Origin: Bin95 sp965220855 | Lineage (GTDB): Bacteria; Pseudomonadota; Alphaproteobacteria; Bin95 | Reading direction: 5' to 3' | Assembly (NCBI GenBank): GCA_965220855.1 | Contig: CBDCQY010000001.1 | Span: 1,860,001-1,924,000 of the forward strand | Length of the DNA stretch: 64,000 nucleotides | In this document: positions 1-7,289 of the stretch, piece by piece | How the letters are laid out: every line of letters starts with the position of its first letter | Numbering within the stretch: position 1 is the stretch's first letter | Program-made: the position numbers and the translations under genes | The notes under the pieces: model-generated | Databases searched by the model: none | Told to the model about the DNA's origin: nothing | What the model saw: the letters and a program-made list of their open reading frames with translations, nothing else

Positions 1-251
1 CGCAAGATTTCCGGGGGAGGGGGAGGCTAGGCGGCGCCCGGAGACTGCCTTGGCTCGAATATCAGCTTGCCTATGTCGTTGGGTCGCAGTATCGTAGAGC
101 AGCGTTGACAAGAGGTAGACGTTGACGTTCCGTAATCGGGATTTAAACGTTCGGCAGCGAGGGTGCCCAAGGATTGGGCAGCATCTGCGCGACCGGCGCT
201 TATGAGCGTTACGTTCACAAACATTTGACGGAAGCACTAGGTTGTTGTCAC

Positions 252-701
252 ATGGCAATAAAGGAAGAGACGATCAGACACCCATTTAGAATTTCTGAAA
301 GCGAGTTAAAGGCTCTGGAAAGAATTTTCCAAGAACAGGGGTGTGATGTCAAGATTTCCGCCCAATGTGTTGATAACATGGAAAGAGATTTTGCGAACAT
401 TGAAGAATTAATTTCATATGAAAATTATAGAGAAAAGAAGATTGCGGGATTGAATATCAGAGCAACACATTCAAGGTTGCAGTCAGGTAGAGATTTAGAT
501 GTGATTTTAATTATTAGGACAAAAGGAGTATTAGATTCAAATCCGTATATTTGTATTAAAATCGATAGTTCAGAGCAAAGAGTCACGTCTATATATCTGA
601 AAATCAAGGAATGCATTAATAATGCAAAGCCTAATTATTGGTGGATAAAAGAGAAAATTCATTATGTGGCTTTATTGGTTTTCTTGTTTGTGCTGGATTA
701 A
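252..701 (+). CDS. AT-rich hypothetical protein, 5' part of a probably frameshifted gene
   Basis: The product is about 149 residues and no family is recognised. It is charged and mostly soluble, and ends in a hydrophobic run (HYVALLVFLFVLD) that looks like the start of a membrane segment cut short by the stop. The start is placed at the ATG where base composition switches to AT-rich coding; a TTG at 174 would extend it into GC-rich sequence and is less likely. No clear ribosome-binding site is seen. The next open frame overlaps by 64 nt and carries on the membrane segment. A single-base deletion near 675-690 would join the two, so this is probably one broken membrane protein. Composition very unlike the downstream genes suggests acquisition. 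Confidence 0.5.
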   Translation: MAIKEETIRHPFRISESELKALERIFQEQGCDVKISAQCVDNMERDFANIEELISYENYREKKIAGLNIRATHSRLQSGRDLDVILIIRTKGVLDSNPYICIKIDSSEQRVTSIYLKIKECINNAKPNYWWIKEKIHYVALLVFLFVLD

Positions 702-970
702 CATATGAATTGGCAGAATTAGCAGATGTAAACAATTTAAATATGACGTTCAGAGAATGGATAATTTCGGCTATTCAATTCTCTACGCCGGTGACATATG
801 GGATAATTTCTTGTTGGGGTTTTTTGAAAATCTTCAATTGGCTGCTTCCCTCAGGATTATTCCTTATAGGGAAAGAAATTGATAGAAATAAGCAATTGAC
901 AGAGGGAAGAATGGTTGCATTAGGAATTTTAGGAATTATTTCTACAATTATTGTTGCGTTAATTCTGTGA
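638..970 (+). CDS. AT-rich hypothetical membrane protein, 3' part of a probably frameshifted gene
   Basis: Unrecognised frame of 110 codons with hydrophobic stretches at about residues 11-22, 53-78 and 92-110, so probably a multi-pass membrane region. Its first 21 codons overlap the upstream gene in the -1 frame. The upstream frame ends in a partial membrane segment that this frame completes (GFLVCAGLTYELAELA), which is why a frameshift is favoured over a separate overlapping gene. The ATG at 638 is probably not a true start. The alternatives are two translationally coupled genes or a sequencing error in the T-rich stretch. Confidence 0.4.
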   Translation: MVDKRENSLCGFIGFLVCAGLTYELAELADVNNLNMTFREWIISAIQFSTPVTYGIISCWGFLKIFNWLLPSGLFLIGKEIDRNKQLTEGRMVALGILGIISTIIVALIL

Positions 971-1023
971 TATCGGCAAGAGGTTGCCAAGTATGTTATA
1001 GGAAAATGACGTTGTAAAAATAC

Positions 1024-1305
1024 TTATAGCGTCGTCTCAGTGCTTACCGCCGCGATCTCCGCCCGGCGACGCTCCCAGGACTTTTGCAGGTTCAGCCAGA
1101 GCTGCGGCGTCGTGCCGAAATAGCGCGCGAGCCGGAGCGCGGTGTCCGCGCTCACGCCGCGCTCACCCTTCAGGATCGCCGTCACCCGGTTGGTCGGGAC
1201 GCCGAGCGCCCCGGCGAGCGCATCGGGCGCAAGCCCAAGCTCGTCGAGCTCCTCGCGCAACGCCTCTCCCGGATGCACCGGCCTCATGCCGTTCTCGGCG
1301 TTCAT
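1024..1305 (-). CDS. HigA-family XRE-type regulator / antitoxin, without a toxin partner
   Basis: A 93-residue helix-turn-helix protein of the HigA addiction-module family. The opening MRPVHPGEALREELDELG is the family signature, followed by an XRE HTH (residues about 20-62: ALAGALGVPTNRVTAILKGER, then DTALRLARYF) and the typical TPQLWLNLQ tail. A good ribosome-binding site (GGAGGA) precedes the ATG. Family members repress their own operon and neutralise a HigB RNase. No HigB-like frame is present on either side: the preceding gene in the same orientation is the dehalogenase-like gene, which ends 27 bp upstream. It may be an orphan antitoxin retained as a transcriptional regulator, possibly of its own locus. 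Confidence 0.85.
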   Translation of the reverse strand: MNAENGMRPVHPGEALREELDELGLAPDALAGALGVPTNRVTAILKGERGVSADTALRLARYFGTTPQLWLNLQKSWERRRAEIAAVSTETTL

Positions 1306-1332
1306 GTCGATCTTCCTCCGCAGCGGCGGTCG

Positions 1333-3498
1333 CTATTTACCCGTCGGCGGCGTCGGGCGGTAGTGGGGTGGGGGCGGGCGGCCTTCGGTCTGGCGCTGGC
1401 GGGCTTCGGCCGGGGTTTCCAGCGCTTCGGCGGCGGCGAGCGCCGCCTTGCGGTCGAGCGGGACCGGGGCGGGCGCATCGGGCGGCGGCATCCTGTCGGC
1501 GGGGTAGTAGGCGATCCGCTGCTTCGCCGCATCGACCTTGCGGTCGGGGTCGATGTCGCGTTCGTTGGCGCCTTTGGCGGCGCGGGTCACGCCATCGACG
1601 ATTTCGTGGTCCAGCCACCATTTCTTGGCCGGGTTGCGCCGCCCGTTGCCGAGCCGGTCGTCCAGCCGCACCGCGAGCGGCACCAGCGCCGGCTTCAGGA
1701 ACATGGCGTTGACGCCCGCCCAGCTCGCCATGCGCGGCAGCAGCCCGCCATCCAGATCCACCACCTTGTTGAGCGGGCAGGTCTTCATGCAGCGCCCGCA
1801 GGCCGAGCCGCGCATGTTGGTGAGCCGATAGCGCGTGCAGCGCTCGACATCCGGCTTCCACATCTCATAGCCGTTGAACATGACCTTGTCCCCGTGCGGA
1901 ATGGCGTCGCAGGGGCATTCCCGGTCGCATTTGTGGCAATGGCCGCAGAAATATTGCAGGCCGAAATCGATCGGGCGGTCCACTTCGAGCGGCATGTCGG
2001 TGGTCAGCACCACGGACTTGAAGCGCGGGCCGACAAAGGGGTTGAGCACCAGCTCGCCGATCCGGCTGAGCTCGCCCAGCCCCGCCCAGAGCAGCAGCGG
2101 GATATGCAGCACATCGCTGTCGGCGTTGGTCTGGGCGCGGGCCGGGAAGCCGAGCGCGCGCAGCGTCTCGCCCATCGCGCCGGCGATCTCCGCGCCCCGC
2201 AGATAGCCGCGCATGGATTGCGCGCCGGAGATCCAGTCGTCGCCGCTCGCCCCCTCCATGGTGTCGTAGCCCTGGTCGATCAGCATCACGACGGCGTAGC
2301 GGTGATACATGTCGATCGGCCGGCCGTCATCGCCATGCGAGAACCAGGCGTAGCGCGGGATCTCGCAAATGCCGGTGAGGTCGGAGCCGAGAAAATAGGA
2401 GAGCGCCTTGACCGCGCGCGCATTCGCCGCCGGGTCGCCGGAGGCCGCAGGGTCGGCCTCGGGCGCGACCGGCCCGTCCTGATGCGGCACAAGCTGGCGG
2501 ATCAGCTGGCTCTGGCTGAAGGAGAGCGGATGCTTGGTGGCGAAGCGGCTGCGCTCGCGCTCCGATTTCTCGCCGAGATCGCCCTGGCGCGCGCGCTCGA
2601 AGAAGGCCGCGCGCTTCGGCACGCGCGGCACCTCCTCGTCGAGGATCAGCGTGGTCGGGCGCGCGACGCGGCGCACCTGCTCCATCGGATAGCGGCTTTG
2701 GTGCGAGCGCCGCTTGGCGCGCCGGGCGCGCTCGCGCCCCGAGACCGCGCCGTTCAGGCCCTTCCACCAGGCGCGGCTGCGCCCGTCGGCGGCGCTGGCG
2801 GCCAGCGGCGTGTCGGCGGCGAGCGCATAGTCGGTCGAGATCGCGGCGAGCGTGAAGCCCTGCTCGATGTAGGGATTGACGACGCCTTCGTCCGTGCGCA
2901 CGCAAAGCCCGGCCAGCACGGCGAGCCGCTCGCGATCGAGCGACTCGTCGCCGGCGATATGGATGCGCGCCTGGAAGCCCATCTGGCGGATATGGCCGGC
3001 GACGCAGGCGGCGATCTCCAGCGCGCGCATCTCCGCCATGGCGGGCAGCGCGTCGCCGACCCACTCGCGGGCGAGATTGCCCGGCTCCGGCAGGGCGGGA
3101 TGCTCCACCAGGATGACGACGGCATGGTCGTGGGCTTGCGGCCGGGCCGCGCCCGCGAGCCAGGCCCCGGCCGGGATGCGGCAAATGCCGGTCTGCGCGG
3201 CGTCCATGAAATAGGCCGCGCCCTTCACATCCTCCGCCCGCCGGTCGAGCCGCGCCGGCACAGGCGCCGGCTCAGGGGCGACTTCGCCCTCGATAAAGGC
3301 CGAGAACAACCCCCGATACCGCCCCACGGCGCGCCCCAGCACGCTGTCGGAGACCGCAGCCTCCCCGGCGCGTTCGGGCGGCCGTCCCGCCTCCACCGCC
3401 AGCACGGCCTCATCGCGCGCGAGCGCCTCCAGCGGGAATGGCCCGAGATGATAGGGCCGGTCCTTGGACTTGTGGTGAAACAGCAGATGAAACAGCAT
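1333..3498 (-). CDS. Cytoplasmic reductive-dehalogenase-like corrinoid/Fe-S protein (RdhA family)
   Basis: The 721-residue protein has two 4Fe-4S motifs near the C-terminus (C518, C521, C524, C528-P; then C554, C567, C570, C574-P) preceded by a corrinoid-binding domain (about 366-510) with the RdhA/QueG signature LVLNPFVGPRF...VLTTDMPL. Residues about 94-240 repeat this domain in degenerate form: TGICRIP/TGICEIP, AVVILVE/AVVMLID, NPYI/NPFV, STDY/TTDM. There is no twin-arginine signal or membrane segment, which matches soluble catabolic enzymes such as NpRdhA of Nitratireductor pacificus rather than respiratory RdhA. Tyr432 lies where the catalytic Tyr is expected. The reaction would be cobalamin-dependent reductive removal of halide from an organohalide; the substrate is unknown. 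The start is the ATG giving MLFHLLFHHK. It lies 88 bp after paaE, same strand, so co-transcription is possible. Confidence 0.8.
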   Translation of the reverse strand: MLFHLLFHHKSKDRPYHLGPFPLEALARDEAVLAVEAGRPPERAGEAAVSDSVLGRAVGRYRGLFSAFIEGEVAPEPAPVPARLDRRAEDVKGAAYFMDAAQTGICRIPAGAWLAGAARPQAHDHAVVILVEHPALPEPGNLAREWVGDALPAMAEMRALEIAACVAGHIRQMGFQARIHIAGDESLDRERLAVLAGLCVRTDEGVVNPYIEQGFTLAAISTDYALAADTPLAASAADGRSRAWWKGLNGAVSGRERARRAKRRSHQSRYPMEQVRRVARPTTLILDEEVPRVPKRAAFFERARQGDLGEKSERERSRFATKHPLSFSQSQLIRQLVPHQDGPVAPEADPAASGDPAANARAVKALSYFLGSDLTGICEIPRYAWFSHGDDGRPIDMYHRYAVVMLIDQGYDTMEGASGDDWISGAQSMRGYLRGAEIAGAMGETLRALGFPARAQTNADSDVLHIPLLLWAGLGELSRIGELVLNPFVGPRFKSVVLTTDMPLEVDRPIDFGLQYFCGHCHKCDRECPCDAIPHGDKVMFNGYEMWKPDVERCTRYRLTNMRGSACGRCMKTCPLNKVVDLDGGLLPRMASWAGVNAMFLKPALVPLAVRLDDRLGNGRRNPAKKWWLDHEIVDGVTRAAKGANERDIDPDRKVDAAKQRIAYYPADRMPPPDAPAPVPLDRKAALAAAEALETPAEARQRQTEGRPPPPHYRPTPPTGK

Positions 3499-3586
3499 GG
3501 GCCGCCCTCCCCAAGGCTTGCGCTTGTCGAGGATGCGCATCCGGACCGCCGGCCGCAAGGCGGGTCGCGCCGGTCAGGGGCCGCGC

Positions 3587-4681
3587 CTACTGCGCATCGT
3601 AGTCCACCACCACCTCCTGCGTCAGGGGGCGGGATTGGCAGGTCAGGACGAAGCCGGCCTCGAGTTCCCACGGCTCCAGGGAGTAGTTGGCGGCCATCTC
3701 CACGCGGCCCTTCACCAGGCGGGCGCGGCAGGTGCAGCACATGCCGCCCTTGCAGGAGAAGGGCAGGTCCAGGCCCTGCCGGCAGCCGGCGTCGATCAGG
3801 CTCTCGCCGTCCCGCCCCATGGCGAAGCGCCGGCGCGCGCCGTCCAGCACCACGGTGACGCCGACATCGCCCGCCGCCGGCCCGGCCTTCGGGGCCGGCC
3901 TGGGCGCTGGCGGCGCCGCCTGTCCCGGATTGCCGGTGAACAGCTCGGTGCGGATGCGCTCGGCCGCCAGCCCCGCCTCGATGAGCGCGCCCCGCACTTC
4001 CGCCGCCATCTCGCCCGGCCCGCAGATCAGCGCCTCGTCCAGCGTCTCGGCCGGCGCGAAGGCCGCCAGCAGCGCCGCCGTGCGCTCCCCGTCGATGCGA
4101 CCGTGAAACAGCGGCGCCTCCTGGTCCTCGCCGGAGAGGATGTGATGCACCGAGAAGCGGCCGAACCAGCGGCTCTTCATGTCGTCCAGCGCGTCGCGGA
4201 AGATCACCGTGCGCGCCGTGCGGTTGCCGTAGAACAGCAGCACCTCGCTTTCCGGCTCGGCGGCGAGCACCGTGCGGGCGACCGAGAGGATCGGCGTGAT
4301 GCCGCTGCCGGCCGCAAACAGCGCATAGCGGCCCCGCCCGCCGGGCCGGAGCGGGCGGTGGAAGCGCCCGTTCGGCGTCATCACCTGGAGCGCCATCCCG
4401 GCCTGAAGCTCGCCGTTGATCCAGCCGGAAAAGCGCCCCTCCGGCACCGCCTTGACCGCGATGCGCAACTCGCCGTCATCGCGCCCGGAGCAGATGGAGT
4501 AGGAGCGGCGCAGCTCCTCGCCGTCGAACTCGCGCCGGAGCGTCAGATACTGGCCCTGCACGAAGCGATAGGCCTCGGCGAGCGGCTCCGGCGCCTCGAA
4601 GGCGACCGAGACGCACTCCTCGGTCTCCCGGCGCACCTCGCGCACGCGAAGCTCATGGAAGCGCGGCGGCGTCACAGGCAT
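3587..4681 (-). CDS. paaE: 1,2-phenylacetyl-CoA epoxidase, reductase subunit PaaE
   Basis: The 364-residue reductase passes electrons from NAD(P)H through FAD and a 2Fe-2S centre to the PaaAC di-iron oxygenase. The N-terminal FNR-type FAD domain carries RSYSICS (about residues 60-66), followed by an NAD(P)-binding domain (AAGSGITPILS; LICGPGEM). The C-terminal plant-type ferredoxin domain carries CKGGMCCTCRARL and the final cysteine in FVLTCQSRP. The start overlaps the end of paaD by 10 bp, placing it last in paaABCDE. An Ala/Pro-rich linker joins the reductase and ferredoxin domains. Because the next gene is a reductive-dehalogenase-like protein without its own reductase domain, PaaE could also serve it; that is inference. 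Confidence 0.95.
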   Translation of the reverse strand: MPVTPPRFHELRVREVRRETEECVSVAFEAPEPLAEAYRFVQGQYLTLRREFDGEELRRSYSICSGRDDGELRIAVKAVPEGRFSGWINGELQAGMALQVMTPNGRFHRPLRPGGRGRYALFAAGSGITPILSVARTVLAAEPESEVLLFYGNRTARTVIFRDALDDMKSRWFGRFSVHHILSGEDQEAPLFHGRIDGERTAALLAAFAPAETLDEALICGPGEMAAEVRGALIEAGLAAERIRTELFTGNPGQAAPPAPRPAPKAGPAAGDVGVTVVLDGARRRFAMGRDGESLIDAGCRQGLDLPFSCKGGMCCTCRARLVKGRVEMAANYSLEPWELEAGFVLTCQSRPLTQEVVVDYDAQ

Positions 4682-5121
4682 TTGAAGCGCTCGAACGGCT
4701 CGCGGCAGCCGAGACAGCGCCAGAGCGCCTTGCAGGGCGTGGAGCCGAAGCGGCTGATCTCCTCCACCCGCGCGCCGCCGCAATGCGGGCAGAGCACCGG
4801 ACCCCGCACCGGCGGGGCGATGCCGAGCGCCAGCAGCTTCCGCCGCCCGGCCTCGGACATCCACTCGGTGGTCCAGGGCGGCGAGAGGGCGGTTTCGACC
4901 GCCGCGTCGGCAAAGCCGCCCGCCGCCAGCGCCGCCTCCACATCCCGGCGGATGACATCGCTCGCCGGGCAGCCGCTATAGGTGGGCGAGAGGCGCACCA
5001 CCAGCCGCCCGTCGCGCTCGGCCACCTCGCGCACCAGGCCGAGATCGCCCGCGGTCAGCCCCGGAATCTCGGGGTCCGGCACGGCCTCCGCCAGCCGGCG
5101 CGCTTTCTCCGCGCGGCTCAC
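4672..5121 (-). CDS. paaD: Phenylacetate degradation protein PaaD
   Basis: The 149-residue protein combines an N-terminal DUF59/MIP18-type domain (DPEIPGLTAGDLGLVREV; YSGCPASDVI with the conserved Cys) with a C-terminal zinc-ribbon-like segment (CPHCG, later C..CREPFERFKC). PaaD is required for a functional epoxidase and is thought to act in Fe-S or di-iron centre maturation. It overlaps paaC by 4 bp (ATGA) and paaE by 10 bp, so translation of the three is probably coupled. Length and domain order are normal for the family. Confidence 0.95.
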   Translation of the reverse strand: MSRAEKARRLAEAVPDPEIPGLTAGDLGLVREVAERDGRLVVRLSPTYSGCPASDVIRRDVEAALAAGGFADAAVETALSPPWTTEWMSEAGRRKLLALGIAPPVRGPVLCPHCGGARVEEISRFGSTPCKALWRCLGCREPFERFKCL

Positions 5122-5873
5122 CAGTCGGCTCCCGGATAGGCGCGCTGGAGGAACTGCATCTCGGCCAGCAGATGGCCCAGATGCTCGCCATGGCGCCCCT
5201 GGCGCCCGCCGCGCTGCGCGCCGGCATTCTCCGGCGGCGCGAGGCCGGCCTCGGCCAGCACGCCGTCGATGCGCGCCCGCCAGGCCGGGCGGAGCGTCGA
5301 GGGCAGGACGGCGATGCCTTGCGCCGCCAGCGCGGTCTCCACCTCGCCCGCCTCGAACAGCTCCTCCGCATAGGGCCAGAGCGCCTCCAGCGCCGCGGCC
5401 GCGCGCCGGTGGCTCTCCTCCGTGCCGTCGCCGAGCCGGACCACCCAGGCCGCGCTCTGCTCGATGTGATAGGCGGCCTCCTTGGCGGCCTTGCCGGCGA
5501 TGCCGGCCAATTCCGGGTCGGCGGAGGCGGCCAGGCGCGGCCAGAGCGCGCTGCTATAGGCGTCGAACAGCAGCTGGCGCATCATGGTGTGGGCGAAGTC
5601 GCCATTGGGCTGCTCCACCAGCAGCACGTTGGTGAAGTCGAGCACATCGCGGCGAAAAGCGAGCGCGTCCTCGTCGCGGCCCTTGCCCTCCAGCTCCCCG
5701 GCATGGGCGAGCAGCAGGCGCGCCTGGCCCAGCAGGTCGAGCGCCACATTGGCGAGCGCGATGTCCTCCTCCAGCTCCGGCCCGTGGCCGACCCATTCCG
5801 AGAGCCGGTGGCTCAGGATCAGCGCATCGTCGCCGAGGCGGAGCGCATAGGCGGCGGCCAACGCGTCCGCCAT
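5118..5873 (-). CDS. paaC: 1,2-phenylacetyl-CoA epoxidase, structural subunit PaaC
   Basis: The 251-residue ferritin-like subunit of the PaaABCE multicomponent epoxidase pairs with PaaA but lacks the full set of iron ligands. Family features seen are LILSHRLSEWVGHGPELEEDIALANVALD near the N-terminus, FTNVLLVEQPNGDFAHTMMRQ and the AYHIEQSAAWVVRLGDGTEES region. It starts immediately after the paaB stop with no intergenic DNA and overlaps paaD by 4 bp. The C-terminus (HLGHLLAEMQFLQRAYPGADW) is typical. Confidence 0.95.
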   Translation of the reverse strand: MADALAAAYALRLGDDALILSHRLSEWVGHGPELEEDIALANVALDLLGQARLLLAHAGELEGKGRDEDALAFRRDVLDFTNVLLVEQPNGDFAHTMMRQLLFDAYSSALWPRLAASADPELAGIAGKAAKEAAYHIEQSAAWVVRLGDGTEESHRRAAAALEALWPYAEELFEAGEVETALAAQGIAVLPSTLRPAWRARIDGVLAEAGLAPPENAGAQRGGRQGRHGEHLGHLLAEMQFLQRAYPGADW

Positions 5874-6161
5874 CTACATGTTCTCGACGCCGTCGGGCAG
5901 CTCGTAGAAGCTCGGATGGCGGTAGATCTTGGAGGCCGTCGGCTCGAACAGCATGTCCTTGTCGTCGGGGTCGGAGGCGAGGATTCGATCCGAGGCCACC
6001 ACCCAGAGGCTCGCGCCCTCGCCGCGCCGGGTATAGACATCGCGCGCCCGCGCCAGCGCCATCTCGGCGTCGGCCGCGTGCAGCGAGCCGCAATGGCGGT
6101 GATGCAGCCCGGTGCGGGCGCGGATGAACACCTCGAACAGCGGCCAGTCCTGCTCGGACAT
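5874..6161 (-). CDS. paaB: 1,2-phenylacetyl-CoA epoxidase, subunit PaaB
   Basis: Small 95-residue PaaB subunit, which bridges PaaAC heterodimers in the epoxidase. The opening WPLFEVFIRARTGLHHRHCG and the HAADAEMALARARDVYTRRGEG segment are family hallmarks. The length matches other PaaB proteins. It is encoded between paaA (18-bp gap) and paaC (directly adjacent). Confidence 0.95.
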   Translation of the reverse strand: MSEQDWPLFEVFIRARTGLHHRHCGSLHAADAEMALARARDVYTRRGEGASLWVVASDRILASDPDDKDMLFEPTASKIYRHPSFYELPDGVENM

Positions 6162-6179
6162 GGGGCGGCGCGCCTCCCG

Positions 6180-7178
6180 CTAGTCTGCGGCCAGCGCCGC
6201 CACGCGCCGGCGCTCCTCGCGCTTGCGCGCATGGGCGAGCGCGGCCTCGCGCACCCAGGCGCCCTCGGCATGGGCCTTGCGGCGCGCCGCCATGCGGTCG
6301 CGGTTGCAGGGGCCGTTGCCGGCCAGCACCTCGTTGAACTCGCTCCAGTCGATCTCGCCGAAGCGCCAGTGGCCGCTCTCCTCGTCGAAGCGAAGCTCGG
6401 GGTCCGGCGGCTCCAGGCCGATCAGCCGCGCCTGCGGTACGGTCGCATCGACGAATTTCTGCCGGAGCTCGTCATTGGTGAAGCGCTTGATCTTCCAGCG
6501 CATGGAGCGCGAGGTGTGCGGCGAATCGCTGTCCGAGGGGCCGAACATCATCAGCGAGGGCCACCACCAGCGGTCGAGCGCGTCCTGCGCCATGCGCTTC
6601 TGCGCGGGCGTCCCGGCGGCGAGCCGCGTCATGTTCTCGTAGCCCTGGCGCTGGTGGAAGCTCTCCTCCCGGCAGATGCGGATCATGGCGCGCGCATAAG
6701 GCCCGTAGGAGCAGCGGCAGAGCGGGATCTGGTTCATGATTGCCGCGCCATCGACCAGCCAGCCGATCGCGCCGATATCCGCCCAGGTGAGCGTCGGATA
6801 GTTGAAGATCGACGAATAGCGCGCCCGGCCCTCCAGCAACCGCTCCACCATCCAGGCGCGCGAGACGCCGAGCGTCTCGGCGGCGGCGTAGAGATAGAGG
6901 CCGTGCCCGCCTTCGTCCTGCACCTTGGCGAGCAGGATCGCCTTGCGGCGAAGCGAGGGCGCGCGCGTCAGCCAGTTGCCCTCCGGCAACATGCCGACGA
7001 TCTCGGAATGGGCGTGCTGCGAGATCTGGCGGATCAGCGTCTGGCGGTAGGCCTCGGGCATCCAGTCGTTCGGCTCGATCTTCTCCTCGCGGTCGATCTT
7101 CGCCTGGAAGCGCGCCAGCAGTTCGGCGTCTTCCTGCCCGTCGGCCTCGACGGCCTGGTTGAGACCCTGGGTGTACAT
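6180..7178 (-). CDS. paaA: 1,2-phenylacetyl-CoA epoxidase, catalytic subunit PaaA
   Basis: The 332-residue di-iron oxygenase subunit converts phenylacetyl-CoA to its 1,2-epoxide. Carboxylate/His ligand motifs are visible: AKVQDEGGHGLYLY (E-x2-H type) and ICREESFHQRQGYE. The ends (IEPNDWMPEAYRQTL; GPCNRDRMAARRKAHAEGAWVREA) are typical of the family. It is the first gene of paaABCDE and is divergent from the CoA-transferase gene across a 111-bp intergenic region that must hold both promoters. No PaaR/PaaX repressor gene, and none of paaG, paaZ, paaJ or paaK, is linked here; a PaaG-like crotonase lies about 44 kb away. Confidence 0.96.
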   Translation of the reverse strand: MYTQGLNQAVEADGQEDAELLARFQAKIDREEKIEPNDWMPEAYRQTLIRQISQHAHSEIVGMLPEGNWLTRAPSLRRKAILLAKVQDEGGHGLYLYAAAETLGVSRAWMVERLLEGRARYSSIFNYPTLTWADIGAIGWLVDGAAIMNQIPLCRCSYGPYARAMIRICREESFHQRQGYENMTRLAAGTPAQKRMAQDALDRWWWPSLMMFGPSDSDSPHTSRSMRWKIKRFTNDELRQKFVDATVPQARLIGLEPPDPELRFDEESGHWRFGEIDWSEFNEVLAGNGPCNRDRMAARRKAHAEGAWVREAALAHARKREERRRVAALAAD

Positions 7179-7289
7179 GAGCCGGAGAATCGACCCGGGA
7201 CGCGGCCCGTGTCAAGCGCGAAAGGCCCACAATGTCGCCCGATCGCGATATATGAAGGGAGGGTCGGGGATGAGAGGGGAGACGCGCGC

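Noticed and set aside
27..224. Minus-strand frame at the left edge
   Set aside because: No recognisable motif, no convincing start signal and Ser/Arg-rich composition; not supported as a gene.
1084..3858. Very long plus-strand open frame opposite the RdhA-like and paaE genes
   Set aside because: It is an Arg/Ala/Gly/His-rich frame produced by high GC on the strand opposite clear coding sequence, with no motif.
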